This document shows positions 34,231 to 45,401 of a stretch of 64,000 nucleotides of DNA, one piece after another. Source of the DNA: Sequoia sempervirens (taxonomy: Eukaryota; Streptophyta; Pinopsida; Cupressales; Cupressaceae). A model generated the notes under the pieces. That model saw nothing but the letters and a program-made list of their open reading frames with translations. It did not search any database and was not told the DNA's origin. Position 1 is the stretch's first letter. Every line of letters begins with the position of its first letter. Location: contig VDFB02047230.1 of NCBI GenBank assembly GCA_007258455.2, positions 152,941,797-153,005,796 of the forward strand, read 5' to 3'. Both the position numbers and the translations under genes were made by a program.

Positions 34231-37200
34231 GACAATGATGTCCAATCCTTTATTAATGCTTCTTTCTTGGGATTCTTGCAAATATTTTATTAATTCATCG
34301 AGGACCTCTCTCTTATATTTCATTGCTTCCCAGTACTTAATGTACATTTTCCTTATGGGGATCACCCCAATCTCAAATTACACTTCCAACTTGAAATCTT
34401 TCAAATTTTTCTAAGAATCAAGGTCCTTTTCCACCAACTATAAATTTTGAGATAACACATCAAGTTTCTAATTCAACTCTATCTTGACATCATTCATATT
34501 GTTAAACAATTCAATAGAAGACTTTAAAAGTTGATTTCCTTGTGCAATCATTCTTTCTATCCATGCATTCACAACTCAACCTTGTTCCTTGATGCTTTTA
34601 TCATTTTGTATTATGTCATCAACAACACATGTTGTAATAGGTTCAACTAATTCAAAAGATTGACCTATCTTTAACAAAAAAAGTAAGTTGTTCCACCTTA
34701 ATTTTAATTTGATATTTAATAACATTATCTCTATCATATCTCTTGATCAAAAGAATCCAATACTACTTGCAAGTCCTCCTTGGCACTTTTATATGTCTAT
34801 TTTCCAAGTTCAATCCTTGTGATGACATAATTAGTACCTTGTACTTCCTCAACAACTTTATCTAGTGGTGGCTCTACCAATTCAACATACTTATTCCTTG
34901 ACTTATCAACAATCACCCTTAAAATTGTTGTTGTCTTCTTAGTAGCCTTGAGCTTTACTTGAATAAGTTGGCCAAAGTCTAAGTCATTTGGGGAGACAAC
35001 TTGTTTCTTTCTATTTGGTTTCTTTGATATCAACCAAGGATGAAGGATGCAAGAAACCTCTTTTGTTCCTGTCACCAAGGTTTGTGATGATGGGATTACT
35101 CCTATGGTAGATGGGATATCAGATGAAATGAAAATAGTGGTCAAAATTGGTGAGTTAACACTATAGTAGGAATCTCCACACTTGAAACTTTAGATGCAAA
35201 TGCAAATATGTAGTTATCAAATTCTGATTGTGTGAATGTATCAAGTATAGGTGAAGATACATCAAATAAACTAGGAAAAGAGAAAAATTAGCCAAAAACA
35301 TTCTCTATGTTGCCATGAGGACTTTGAAACAATGTTTCACTAGTAGGTGAGGAAGGGGATGAATAATACTGACACAATTGGTGAAGTAGAAACAATAGAA
35401 ACAATAGGTAAAGGTTGTACACCCGAAGCAATAGGAGTAGGAATTTGAAATGTAGAAATTATAGGAGAAGAGGAGGGAGGTTATTCCTTTTTTTACTCTA
35501 GTTGAGAGGTAATAGGAGATTCTTGTTCAGCCTCTTCAGTCACAATTTCTTCTTCTACTATATCTTCCTAAGTTGATGTTACCTCTTTTTCTTTTCCTTT
35601 AGCCCTTTCAATCTTGACAACAAGCTTTAGATTCTTGCTAGTACTAGAAGTATCTTCTTTATTCTGTGATCTCAATTCTTCCCTTTTTCCAGAAGGTTCC
35701 TTAGTATACTCTTCCTCTGATCTTGTTTTGAAAAACTTCAACTTTATTCCTCTCTTTTCCAACCAACTATTAGTGTTAGCAAAAGTAGGTTGGAATGTTT
35801 ATCTTATTTAATTTCATTTCCTTTTGTGACCACTAAATTTTTGGAAGATTAGTTTCAACAATTTTATTTTCCATATATGTAGGATCCCCTATATCATCTT
35901 ATTCGTACATGTCTTTAGGAATATCAACAAGCTCAAAGTCCTTGATCTATTCTAAGGTAAGCCAACTAAATTCTAACTTCCTTACATCTTCATCACTTAT
36001 GCATTTAACCCTTATATCTTCAATCTTATGAAAATGGGTGTAGCTTATCGTAAGCTTATCCTTCATACCCTAGTAATCAAATTTATTCCTTTTCTTGTAC
36101 CTCTTCATAGTCACCCACTCCATTTCAGTTTCCATGGCTTTGGATCTTGAAGTTGTAGTTATTGAATACCTTCCAATGGTGAGTGGAAACTTGAAACCAA
36201 CTCTATAGAATTTTCATTTTTTACTATGCATAGTCATTATCTGCATACATAACTCTATTAGTATAATTTTGTCACTTGGGTACCTTGGTAACATGTATGG
36301 TTGACCATCGAAATAACCAAACCCTGATGTAGGTGAAAGTAGGAAATTGTAAAAATAAATAACCAAACTTCCTCACTTGTTCCCAAGCTTTGTTAGACAC
36401 TCTTTTCTATCCAAGCTCTCTATTAAACATATAGATGTAATTATAGAAGAAGGAATCATTTACCCTTCTAAAGTGCTTGATGATTTGTTTCAATGTTAGC
36501 TATGAGTAATATTCATAAACCAAATTTTTTCTTCTATCACCTTTTGAAGATAAGCCAAGAAAATGTCTCATGGAGATAGTAGCATATATTAAATATGATT
36601 TCATATAAAACCTCAACAAGTTTGATACTTTTGAGATTTGTTCACAAATTGAGTCACTAATTTGGTTTCCCTAAAAGATATTTTGATTACCCTTCCTTAT
36701 GACATATATGGACTGATACACCTATTCTTGAAAAGTGTTGGATGTAGGAAGCCCTTTAACTTTTCTCAAGAGAGTTATCAGATCACCCACTTCTTCAATG
36801 AAATCACTTTAAAATATGTTCTTTGGCCACCTTGCAATTGTAGGCATAGAATTCTTGATTCACTGAGTGTTGATTTTTTTCTTACACTTATCTGAATTCT
36901 TTTTATAATGATCTCGTGCTGACTCCATTGTGATATCACCATAATCATCAATACCTAGGAACATGAAAATTTTATCAAAGAATTCCTCATCCTACCCTAT
37001 TACTACCTTTCCATCTCCATTTTTTATGCGCTTACTCTCCTTATTAAAATTGGTAGTTGTTGCTAACACAAACTTTGGATTCTAAGCTGACACTAGAGAA
37101 GAAGAAACCAAATAGATGTTACTATTAAGAATAGCTTGCATGCTTGAGACAACATGCTACGTTTTCACCCTCTCCATGAATTTTGACATTTCTACATGCC

Positions 37201-37330
37201 CAATATTAGTGTCTCTGATATTGTCCACATTGGAATCCATGCAAGTCATCAGGAACACCCCTTGGTACTTGTACTTCATGTTTTTCCTCTTGGGAGATGG
37301 ATCAAACATTTGTCAAGAGACTACAATTTT
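34231..37330 (-). pseudogene. Long degraded ORF upstream of the shared LTR
   Basis: Minus-strand protein-like stretches run from about 37330 to 34240 with many stops. Examples are NPKFVLATTTNFNKESKRIK and DEEFFDKIFMFLGIDDYGDI near 37080-36920, then a basic stretch KLKFFKTRSEEEYTKEPSGK (35762 on), then FGQLIQVKLKATKKTTTILR within 35144-34797. The position before a polypurine tract suits the extra 3' ORF of a Tat/Athila-type element. The domain is not recognised. The long open frames on the plus strand here are shadows. Confidence 0.5.
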
Positions 37331-37428
37331 TTTTTTCAAAACCTTCCATAGTTAGAAAAATTTCAAGTGCCAAGGTTCGTGTAGTTGAGGAAAAAAATTG
37401 AACTTTTACATCTCTGAAGTGTTTTGGG

Positions 37429-37761
37429 TGTAGTTTGGATAAAATTCTATTAACTACATGAGAATTTCATTCTAGGTGTAAAGGTGGAATTTTTTTTTTC
37501 ATTTACATGATGATATAGCTTTAGATGTAGTTCAAAGAAAATTCTCTGAACTACACTTAAGGTAGGTCAACAAGTGCAAGTTGGAGAATTTTCTTTGATT
37601 TGCATGTGTTAAGGGTGAATTGGCTTGGTGCAAATCTGAGAAAATTCTCTAACTTGCATCCCTTATATGCAAAAGGGATATGTACTTTGGAGAAACTTTT
37701 TCAAACTACATGAGGGATAGATTTCTTTGATGCACTTCAAAAAAAAATCTGTGAAGTGCAT
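37429..37761. repeat. Cluster of six short hairpins with varied stems and a similar loop
   Basis: Clear members are 37429-37458 (TGTAGTT against AACTACA), 37526-37555 (TGTAGTTCA against TGAACTACA, 9 of 9), 37575-37604, 37629-37658, 37681-37710 and 37730-37761 (ATGCACTTCA against TGAAGTGCAT, 10 of 10). Loops resemble AAGAAAATTCTCT or its complement. Stem words differ between members but remain self-complementary. Confidence 0.7.
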
Positions 37762-38730
37762 GGGATAGATGTGAAAGATGTCATGCATGGATATTTCTCT
37801 ACACAACACCTTCTAATGGGTACTAGTAGTGTAGGTAGGTAATAGTGTTGCATGGGGAATTTTATCCGCAAAAAACCTTTTAACAAGAGTTATCTTCAAG
37901 AATAATGTTGTTCTAAGAAAATTCTCCACACAATATATGTATAAAGGTAACAATGTTTTATAGATAGTTTGTAGAGGATGTTTTTCAGATTTTTACCTCA
38001 AAACAATACCTATAACAAGGGTGTTGGGTTGAGCACTAGTGATGGGAAAGATTGTATCTCACCATGGAAGATGATTTTGAATTTTAAAAAAAAGAAAACA
38101 AAAACCTAAACTAAAAATGTGAACCTAAGAAAAAACCTAAAAAACAAACAACATTTAAAACCTAGACAATGTGTACAAAAATAGTGGTTGAAAACAATGG
38201 TAAACAAGAATAAAATACATGATGAATGACACCAAAACTAGAAAGCTAGGAGGTGAAAAATCTAGATCAAATTCTTGGAGAAACTTAACATGAGCACAAT
38301 GAGAAACAACATGGATTAGGTAGCACACAAAAACAATGAGAAAACCAAGTAAAATGAAAATAACACAAGTTTTAACCAATAAATAAGCTAACATTAAACA
38401 TTCATTATTGGCCATGTATGTGAGAGCAGGAGTGTAGTTGTGGATAATTTATCTGAAAATACATGAAGGATGTAATTTATTGAAAAAATGCGAGTGCACT
38501 AGAATATAGCAACATTGTGCTTAAAGAAAAATGGCTAACATTTGGCTTTTGCAAATTTTTCTAAAAGGGAAAAAATATGACCCAAACCAAAAAAAAATTG
38601 AGGGGTCAAACTATGCATGAGACCAAATAAAATTTGTCTCGATATGCATTCTTAGAGGAAGTGATATACAAACTAAACAAATTTTGTATGGGTTATCCCA
38701 TTAATTGAGCAAGCAAAATTTGAGGATAAC
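37762..38730. other. Intergenic AT-rich stretch
   Basis: No gene-like frame is convincing. One more CAACAC...GTGTTG pair occurs near 37805-37855 and an AGAAAATTCTC word near 37917. The 86-codon minus frame at 38155-38415 is hydrophobic low-complexity sequence without support. Confidence 0.4.
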
Positions 38731-38739
38731 AAAACCGAT

Positions 38740-39600
38740 AGTTCAAACACATCTAGATGGGTAGGTTTATTCTAGGCAAGGTCATGTTTCGCACCCTAGC
38801 ATGTCAAAATGTTCTAGGATACATTACATTGATGATTTCTCTTAAGAGGCCAAAGTGTGAAAAAAATAACTTTGATGAGATCTTTCTCCAAAACCTTACA
38901 ACCATTCCATTTGAAGGTATAGGGTCATGTAGGGTCCCTCTACAATAACCTCTCTTAGTTCTTCATACTTCCAATTGATTTTCCTGTGGTGGTAATTTTT
39001 TAGTTCATGGAAAAAAGCATCAAATGCATGCAATGCAATGTAGCAAGGTGGTGTAATTTTTCTTGTGTTCATTGTGTGACCAAACTAATAGTTCCAACAC
39101 ATCCAAATGGGTAGTTTTATTCTAGGAAAGGCCCTGTTTCACACCCCATCATGCCAAAAAATTTGAAGCAACATTGCACTAATTATTTCTCTTAAGAGAC
39201 CAAATTGTGAAAAACAACAAACTTTGATGAGCTCTTTCTCAAAATCCATGACACTTACAACCATTCTGTCTAAATTTGCAAGGTCATGTAGGGCCCTTCT
39301 ACAATAACCTCATTCAATTTTTCATATCTCCAATCCATTTGCCTATGGTGACAAGTTTTTAGTTGATGGAACAAGCATCACTTGAATTCTCTTAAGAGAC
39401 CTAAGTGCCAAAAGTGGAAAATTTTGACAAGTTTGAAGATACATTATACCAATGCTTTCTCTTAATAGCCTTGAGTGCTAAAAAGTGGCCAAATTTGACA
39501 AGTTGTTACTTGGAAACCATGGCACTTAGAAACATTTCATCTAAAGGTGTATGATCACATAGGGTATCTCTATAATAACCTTTCTGAATTTTTCATATAT
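38740..39600. repeat. Diverged satellite copies related to 24.7-27.0 kb
   Basis: About two and a half units share AACACATCTAGATGGGTA, TCTCTTAAGAG and ACAATAACCTC phrases with the main array and a similar period (landmarks near 38946, 39306 and 39578). The last interval is shortened. Confidence 0.8.
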
Positions 39601-39825
39601 CCAAGTCATTCCACCATGACAATAATGTTTCAAATGTTCCAAAAAGTGGTAGTTCCATTTAGTAAAAATTTATCGAGAGGCATTGTACATTCTTCATCTT
39701 GTGGGGGTAACCATCAATTCTAACACATTGGGGTGGCTACAAAATAATTATACTAAACATTTTTAGTCAATGTAGGTGTCTTTATACTCTTATGACTGAA
39801 TGATCAACCCCAAATAACTATTCTC

Positions 39826-39830
39826 CTCCA
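39826..39830. repeat. Copia target-site duplication, left copy (CTCCA)
   Basis: It matches 53433-53437. It supports the outer boundaries even though both LTR tips have drifted. Confidence 0.75.
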
Positions 39831-41061
39831 CGTTGGAAAAACAAGGACAAACAACTAAGAGGGGGGGTGAATCAGTTGTCACAGATTATTTAAACTTTTC
39901 AATCTTAACTAAAACTTAACCCAATTTCAAATCTGATGCATGAAAAATAGACCATAAACAATCAACACATCAGAAACACAGAGAACACCAAGATTTTTAC
40001 TTGGAAACCCTGTTAGGGGAAAAACCACGGTGGATGTTAGTCCACAAGATTATATCTTGTTAAAAGTATAAGAATAATAATGGGAATGCACATGCATTCA
40101 GGAACACTACCTAGAGCTAATTGTCCAAATACAAGAGGGCTCACTACCCATGAAAGTGAAATATGAATTAGATCCATAGGGTATGACCTGAGAAAATAGC
40201 TTCTCCAAAAGCCTAATTACAGTTTCGATTAAGCACAGAAACACTCATTCACACTTCGCTCAAACTTCTTCACACTCTGCTCTATAATCGAATGATATTC
40301 ACACATACACACATAGGAGCACATTGAGCACCTTCAATTCAAACAAACAACCACTCTTAGATATCCGCTACATGAATTTCATCAACAACTTTGTAAGCCA
40401 AAATAAATATTAAAATATAAAACATATATGCAATGTCAACCCAAATTTACAAATAAATTTTCAATGTGAATCAAGCACCATTGGCCAATAATATATTGTG
40501 GCCCAAAACAACATCCTCGAGTGTGCCAAACATTCAAATTTTAATCTCCAAGGATCCACAACATGTTACAACCACCTTGTCGGCCAAGAACATGAAAACC
40601 CAAACACATATGAGAAAATCTTTCACCATGAACACACTGATCAGTGCGGACATGCGACGAAGATAGAGAATGATCTAGAAAAATCCACAAGCAACAAGAA
40701 CCAACATAGAAACATCCACAACAATTGAAATTACTAGAATCATATCAACTTCACTCAGGAATACCAACTGAAACCACATAAAAATTGTCACAACACAACT
40801 GTTCATAACACGATCAAAAATTCACGTGGAACTTAAAAACTTCAAGTGGATAAACTAGATACAGTCAGGAATAAACCCTTTAGTCCACAATGTACTGAGC
40901 AAGGAACCTTCATGACCTTCACTATTCCTCTGGAAACCTGCAACATTTTCTTTAACAATTTTCTCAATCTCCTCGACATATACAACCTTCAATACATCAA
41001 TGCTAATAGTGTTGACATCAATGACAACCACATATCAGCAACACAACCACAACATCCAAAA
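39831..41061 (-). repeat. 3' LTR of the outer Copia element
   Basis: It aligns with 52217-53432 along its length, including GGGGGTGAATCAGTTGTCA near its start and CACAACATCCAA at its end. It is followed on the right by ATCTCCCCCTTTGGC, whose complement GCCAAAGGGGGAGAT is the PPT. Confidence 0.9.
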
Positions 41062-41077
41062 ATCTCCCCCTTTGGCA
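41062..41077 (-). promoter_or_regulatory. Polypurine tract of the outer Copia element
   Basis: On the minus strand CCAAAGGGGGAGAT lies directly before the 3' LTR, the typical Copia PPT. Confidence 0.85.
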
Positions 41078-41496
41078 TTGATGGCAACACATGATGTGAA
41101 AAACACCATCAATGCAACTCACAATCAACACTTACTCCCCCTTAGATTTTGACTCTTCTTCCTTAACCTCTTCTACAAGATCTTCACCCCACAAGACTCT
41201 TCTTCCTAGATAAGCAACAATTTTTCATGACTCTTCTCCCCCTTTGAAATAAATGGAAAAGATAAACATTATCTTCCTACATACAAGATCTAAACCACAT
41301 ATTTTCACATCTTACTACTCCCCCTAAGTAGCAGCCACAAAAACATCAATCAGGATCAGAATATAGCTTTGAAGCATGCTGATTGATGCAAGTAAATGCA
41401 TCTCTAGTTCATATCAAGAGAGGTAATCACCCCTAGCATTCCTCTAAGATACTCAAAAGTATCCTTTGGTAATGAATTAGTGAAAATTCCTACAAT

Positions 41497-42021
41497 CTAT
41501 TCTTTAATAGGCACATAATCCAATCTAACTTCTTTCTCATTCACTTTTTCCCTTAGGAAATGAAACTTGATTGATATATGCTTGGTCTTGGAGTGTAACA
41601 CCGGATTCTTTGATATGTTTATCACACTTGAGTTGTCACAGTATATGGAAATAGGTTCATCATATACTACTCTGATATCTTTCAGCATCTATTTCATCCA
41701 CATCACTTGAGTACAATTATTTTTAGCAGCAATATACTATGCCTCAACAATAGATAGGGAAACATAATTCTACTTTTTACTCAACCAAGACACTAGCTTC
41801 TTCCCTAGAAAGAAAGCACCACCACTAGTACTTTTCCTATCATCTACATATCTTTCCCAATCCCCATGAGTATATGCACTCAAATTAATATCATCATCTT
41901 TAGGATACCAAAGCCCAAAATCAACTGTTCCTTTTAGATATCTAAAAATTCTCTTTATAGTAGTCACATGAGATTCTTTTGGCTCAACCTGAAATCTAGC
42001 AACCATACATACAACATTCAT
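41497..42021 (-). pseudogene. Copia RNase H
   Basis: 42021-41770 has HVTTIKRIFRYLKGTVDFGL and DWERYVDDRKSTSGGAFFLG (the usual DWAGxxDxRKST motif with substitutions). 41688-41497 has ISIYCDNSSVINISKNPV and KHISIKFHFLRE. A gap with stops lies between. It is the C-terminal domain of Copia Pol. Confidence 0.92.
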
Positions 42022-42860
42022 GATGCTTGGTTTGGTCTATGTTAAATAGAGAAATCTTCCAATCATTGACCTATATCTTGTTTGATTTTGCTTAGGAGAA
42101 TCATCATTCTATGTTAACTTGCATCTGGTTACCATGGGTGTACCAAAAGGCTTTGAGTCTTCCATGCCAAAATTCTTCAGTAGATCTCTCACATATTTGG
42201 ACTGAGATATGAAAATCCAATTGCCTATCTAAGTGACTTGTAATCCTAGAAAGAACTTCATCTCACCAATCATACTCATTTCAAATTCACTTTTCATTTC
42301 ATCAGCAAACTTCATACATAAATCATCATCTCCTCCAAAAATAATGTCATCAACAAAGACTTCAATAATGAACTCTTTATCATGATCCAACTTAAAATAC
42401 AAGTTGTTGTCAACAGTACCTTTATTGAATCCAAGCTTCAGTAAGTATTTATCTAGTCTAGCATACCAGGCTGTAGGAGCTTGCTTGAGTCCATATAGTT
42501 CTTTCTTTAATCAAAAAACCATGTCTTCCTTTTCAGTCAGCTAAAATCCATTCGGTTGTTCAACATATACTTCTTCTTCTAACTCACCATTCAAAAAAGC
42601 TGACTTCACATCCATTTGATAGACTTTATAGTTATTATATGCAACATAAGCAAGAAATAATCTTACAACTTCAATTCTGGCAATAGGGGCAAAGGTTTCT
42701 TCAAAATCAATACCTTCCATTTGTGAATACCCTTTACATACCAGTCTTGATTTATTCTGGATCACTTCACCTTGTTCATTTAGCTTATTTTGAAAGACCC
42801 ATTTAGTACCAATCACATTTTTATCTTTAGGTCTATGAACAAGAATCCATGTATCATTCT
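42022..42860 (-). pseudogene. Copia reverse transcriptase
   Basis: 42816-42541 carries [52 protein letters not shown] and [19 protein letters not shown]. The active site follows as VFVDDIIFGG near 42360-42335, with the usual first residue Tyr replaced by Phe or Val. Downstream is MIGEMKFFLGL. The 5' part lies on the far side of the nested insertion, which cuts the gene at 42920. Confidence 0.92.
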
Positions 42861-42924
42861 TTTCAATCTATATTAGTTCTTCCTTCATAGCTTCCATCCA
42901 GTATTCATCATTAGAAGCTTCATT

Positions 42925-44027
42925 TGTTGGAATATCATTTAAGTGGACATATATTTTGGCTTCTAGTGTTGTCATTGATGGCAACTAAAGTCATTGTTTT
43001 TGTCCACAGTTATGCATTCAATCATCTGACAGATAAAATCCAAAATTATGTGTTACCGATAGTGTACTCATGGAATAGGATATCCAGTTTGATAGCTTCA
43101 CCGAATCATCATTTTGTGTTGTGGATCACTGAAATTGTTTGTTAAGCATATGGAGCATCTTATCATTGAATCTCGTAATGTTTCTTTTGTGGCCATGAGG
43201 TTTTGAAGGTCTAGTAGGAAATTTTTTGTCTATTTGCTTGATAGAGCTGACTCAGTGTAAATGGTGTGTAGCAGATGTATAAAGTCAAATTATTTTAATT
43301 ATCTTCAAGTTTAGATGTTTAATTATTGGTCATAGCTATTGTGTAGCCAACTTGTTTGGATATGCATCCAAATTATTTATGTTTTGGGCCAACAAGATGC
43401 AAATATTATTAAGTTTTGTTGAGCTGACTTGTGGCGATTAATTCTTGGTGAGTGGATGTATTTAGATGATCAGTCACATGATTTGGATGGATGAATAAGT
43501 TGTGCATGTGTGTATTGCAAAAGTATAAGGTGTATTTGAGTGATATCATGCATAGTTTCACTTGTGCATAAAGATTTTGTGTGCGAATTTGAGCAAAATA
43601 GAGTAGAAGTTCAATATCAGTCTTTAGGACAAAAGTTCGACATCAAAGCTAAACCAGAACTGCAATCAAGCATTGGTAGATGCTATCTATTCATTTCATT
43701 TTCTTTTGTATCTATTCCAAACTACTATAATGGTAGTGATCCCCCATCTTTTGAGCAGTGAGCCTGAATGCAAGTGCATTCCCATTTTGTAATACTTCTT
43801 TCGAGTATACTCAAAACTTATTATGGATTGGCCATCCACCATGGTTTTTCCCTTTATAGGTTTTCCACGTAAAAAATCCTTGTGGTATGGTTGTGTGGTT
43901 TCTTTTTTTCTGTTTCTGCATATTAATTTTGATTAAATGTGTTAAGTTGAATAGAGATTAGGATAAAAGAATTAATTTTTGCAGAAAACTGATTCACCCC
44001 CCCTCTTAGTGTTGCTTGTTTCCAACA
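42925..44027 (+). repeat. 5' LTR of the gag-only element
   Basis: It starts TGTTGGAATATC and ends GCTTGTTTCCAACA. It aligns with 49069-50162 with differences at perhaps one site in twelve by eye and one indel of about 24 bp near 42980. Confidence 0.95.
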
Positions 44028-44029
44028 AT

Positions 44030-44041
44030 CGGTATCAGAGC
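44030..44041 (+). promoter_or_regulatory. Primer-binding site, initiator-Met type
   Basis: CGGTATCAGAGC starts two bases after the LTR. It equals the standard Copia TGGTATCAGAGC except for the first base. Confidence 0.9.
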
Positions 44042-44089
44042 TAGTTCCTATGAATAAGTCTAATAGCTTGGGGAGATCTTGGAGAGTCA

Positions 44090-45264
44090 TGGATATAAGA
44101 AGTCTTCAACAACAACTCATGGTGGCCTTGGATGATCTTGACTAGTCAAAATTTGAGATCCAGGAATTGCAAGAAAATCTTGAAAATGCAGAAAAAGTTT
44201 ATCCAGTCATTGAAAGACAAGATCGATGAATCAAGGGAGAAAAGAAAGGAATTATATGGTCAAATCAAGTAGAAAAACAAAACAAGTGAAGATGAACAAA
44301 TCAGTCAAGTCTTGAAGGAGAAAACAAAAGAATGTGAAAATTTTGCTCAAGAGAATGTTGCCTTGAAGCATGAGACAAAATCCATCATGATGAAGATGAC
44401 AAAAGAGTTAGAGGACAAAAAGAGAAATAAAGAAAAGCTTGCACAATCCTTGAAAGAAAACTATGAACAATATAGCTGACTAGAAAATGAATTGGAGTAA
44501 TCCAAGAACAATGAATAAGAGCTTGAAAAATAGCTTGATGATCTCAGGGATGAACTTGTTACAACAAATGAGTTCAAGGAGAAATTCAGAGAAAGCTCAA
44601 CCAAACTTGATGAGTTAATCAAGGGACAAAGAATTGATGGTGACAAACGAGGTCTTGGATATGAAGAAGGAGAAATCTCTAAATTTGTGCAAAGGAGTTC
44701 TAGACAAAGGAATTATAGACAAGGAGAATGGATGAATGAACCTAGAAGGAATCTGGAAAGGAAACCTAATGCTCAAATATTTAATGGTTATTGTTATACT
44801 TGCAAAAAATTTGGTCATATGGCTTCTCAGTGTAGGAGTAGGGTGAACACAAGTACACCATCATTCTTAGGTAAGTTCTTTAATTGTTATAAGTATGGTC
44901 ACAAGTCAAGTGAATGCAAAACTATGATGAATAACCCTCATAGAGATGTCAAATGCTATGCATGTAATAGATTTGGACATGTTGCTAACCAATGCAGATC
45001 AAGACAAAGTCAGTGGAACAATTGGCATAGATAGAGAAGTGTTGTTTGCCACAACTACAACAAATTTGGCCACGCTTCTAGATTTTGTTGGAACATAAGA
45101 GGTTCAGTAAAACATAATAAGCAACCATATGTTAAGGGAAAAGGAAAGATCACTACTAATGAGATCAAGAAGCATATGTAGAAGAAATGGGTGAAGAAGA
45201 ATCCCTCTACAAAAGAAAATGGATCTCCACCAAAATTTTCTTCTGGTAACACCCCTAGAAACTA
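44090..45264 (+). pseudogene. Gag-like protein: coiled coil plus zinc knuckles
   Basis: An ATG at about 44091 (MDIRSLQQQLMVALDDLD) opens a stop-broken, highly charged coiled-coil region to about 44640. It is followed by a 115-codon open stretch (44687-45034) with three knuckles: CYTCKKFGHMASQC, CYKYGHKSSEC (first Cys of the pair lost to Asn) and CYACNRFGHVANQC. After a TAG, another follows (CHNYNKFGHASRFC, one Cys lost). This is a nucleocapsid-like RNA-binding tail. The usual Copia Gag capsid domain is not seen, so the particle-forming part may come from another element. Confidence 0.75.
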
Positions 45265-45401
45265 GTTATAGGACTCTACATTAGGGGGAGTTGTCAAGAA
45301 AATCCTCTAAACCCCCTACAGGTGATCGGTACTAGAATTCAGATGAGTCAAGTAGGAAATTGGATATTCTTCAGTCGTTGTAGAATGAATCTAAGGTATC
45401 A

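Noticed and set aside
44461..44818. Ser/Phe-rich minus frames
   Set aside because: They are complements of the charged coiled-coil and zinc-knuckle Gag region.
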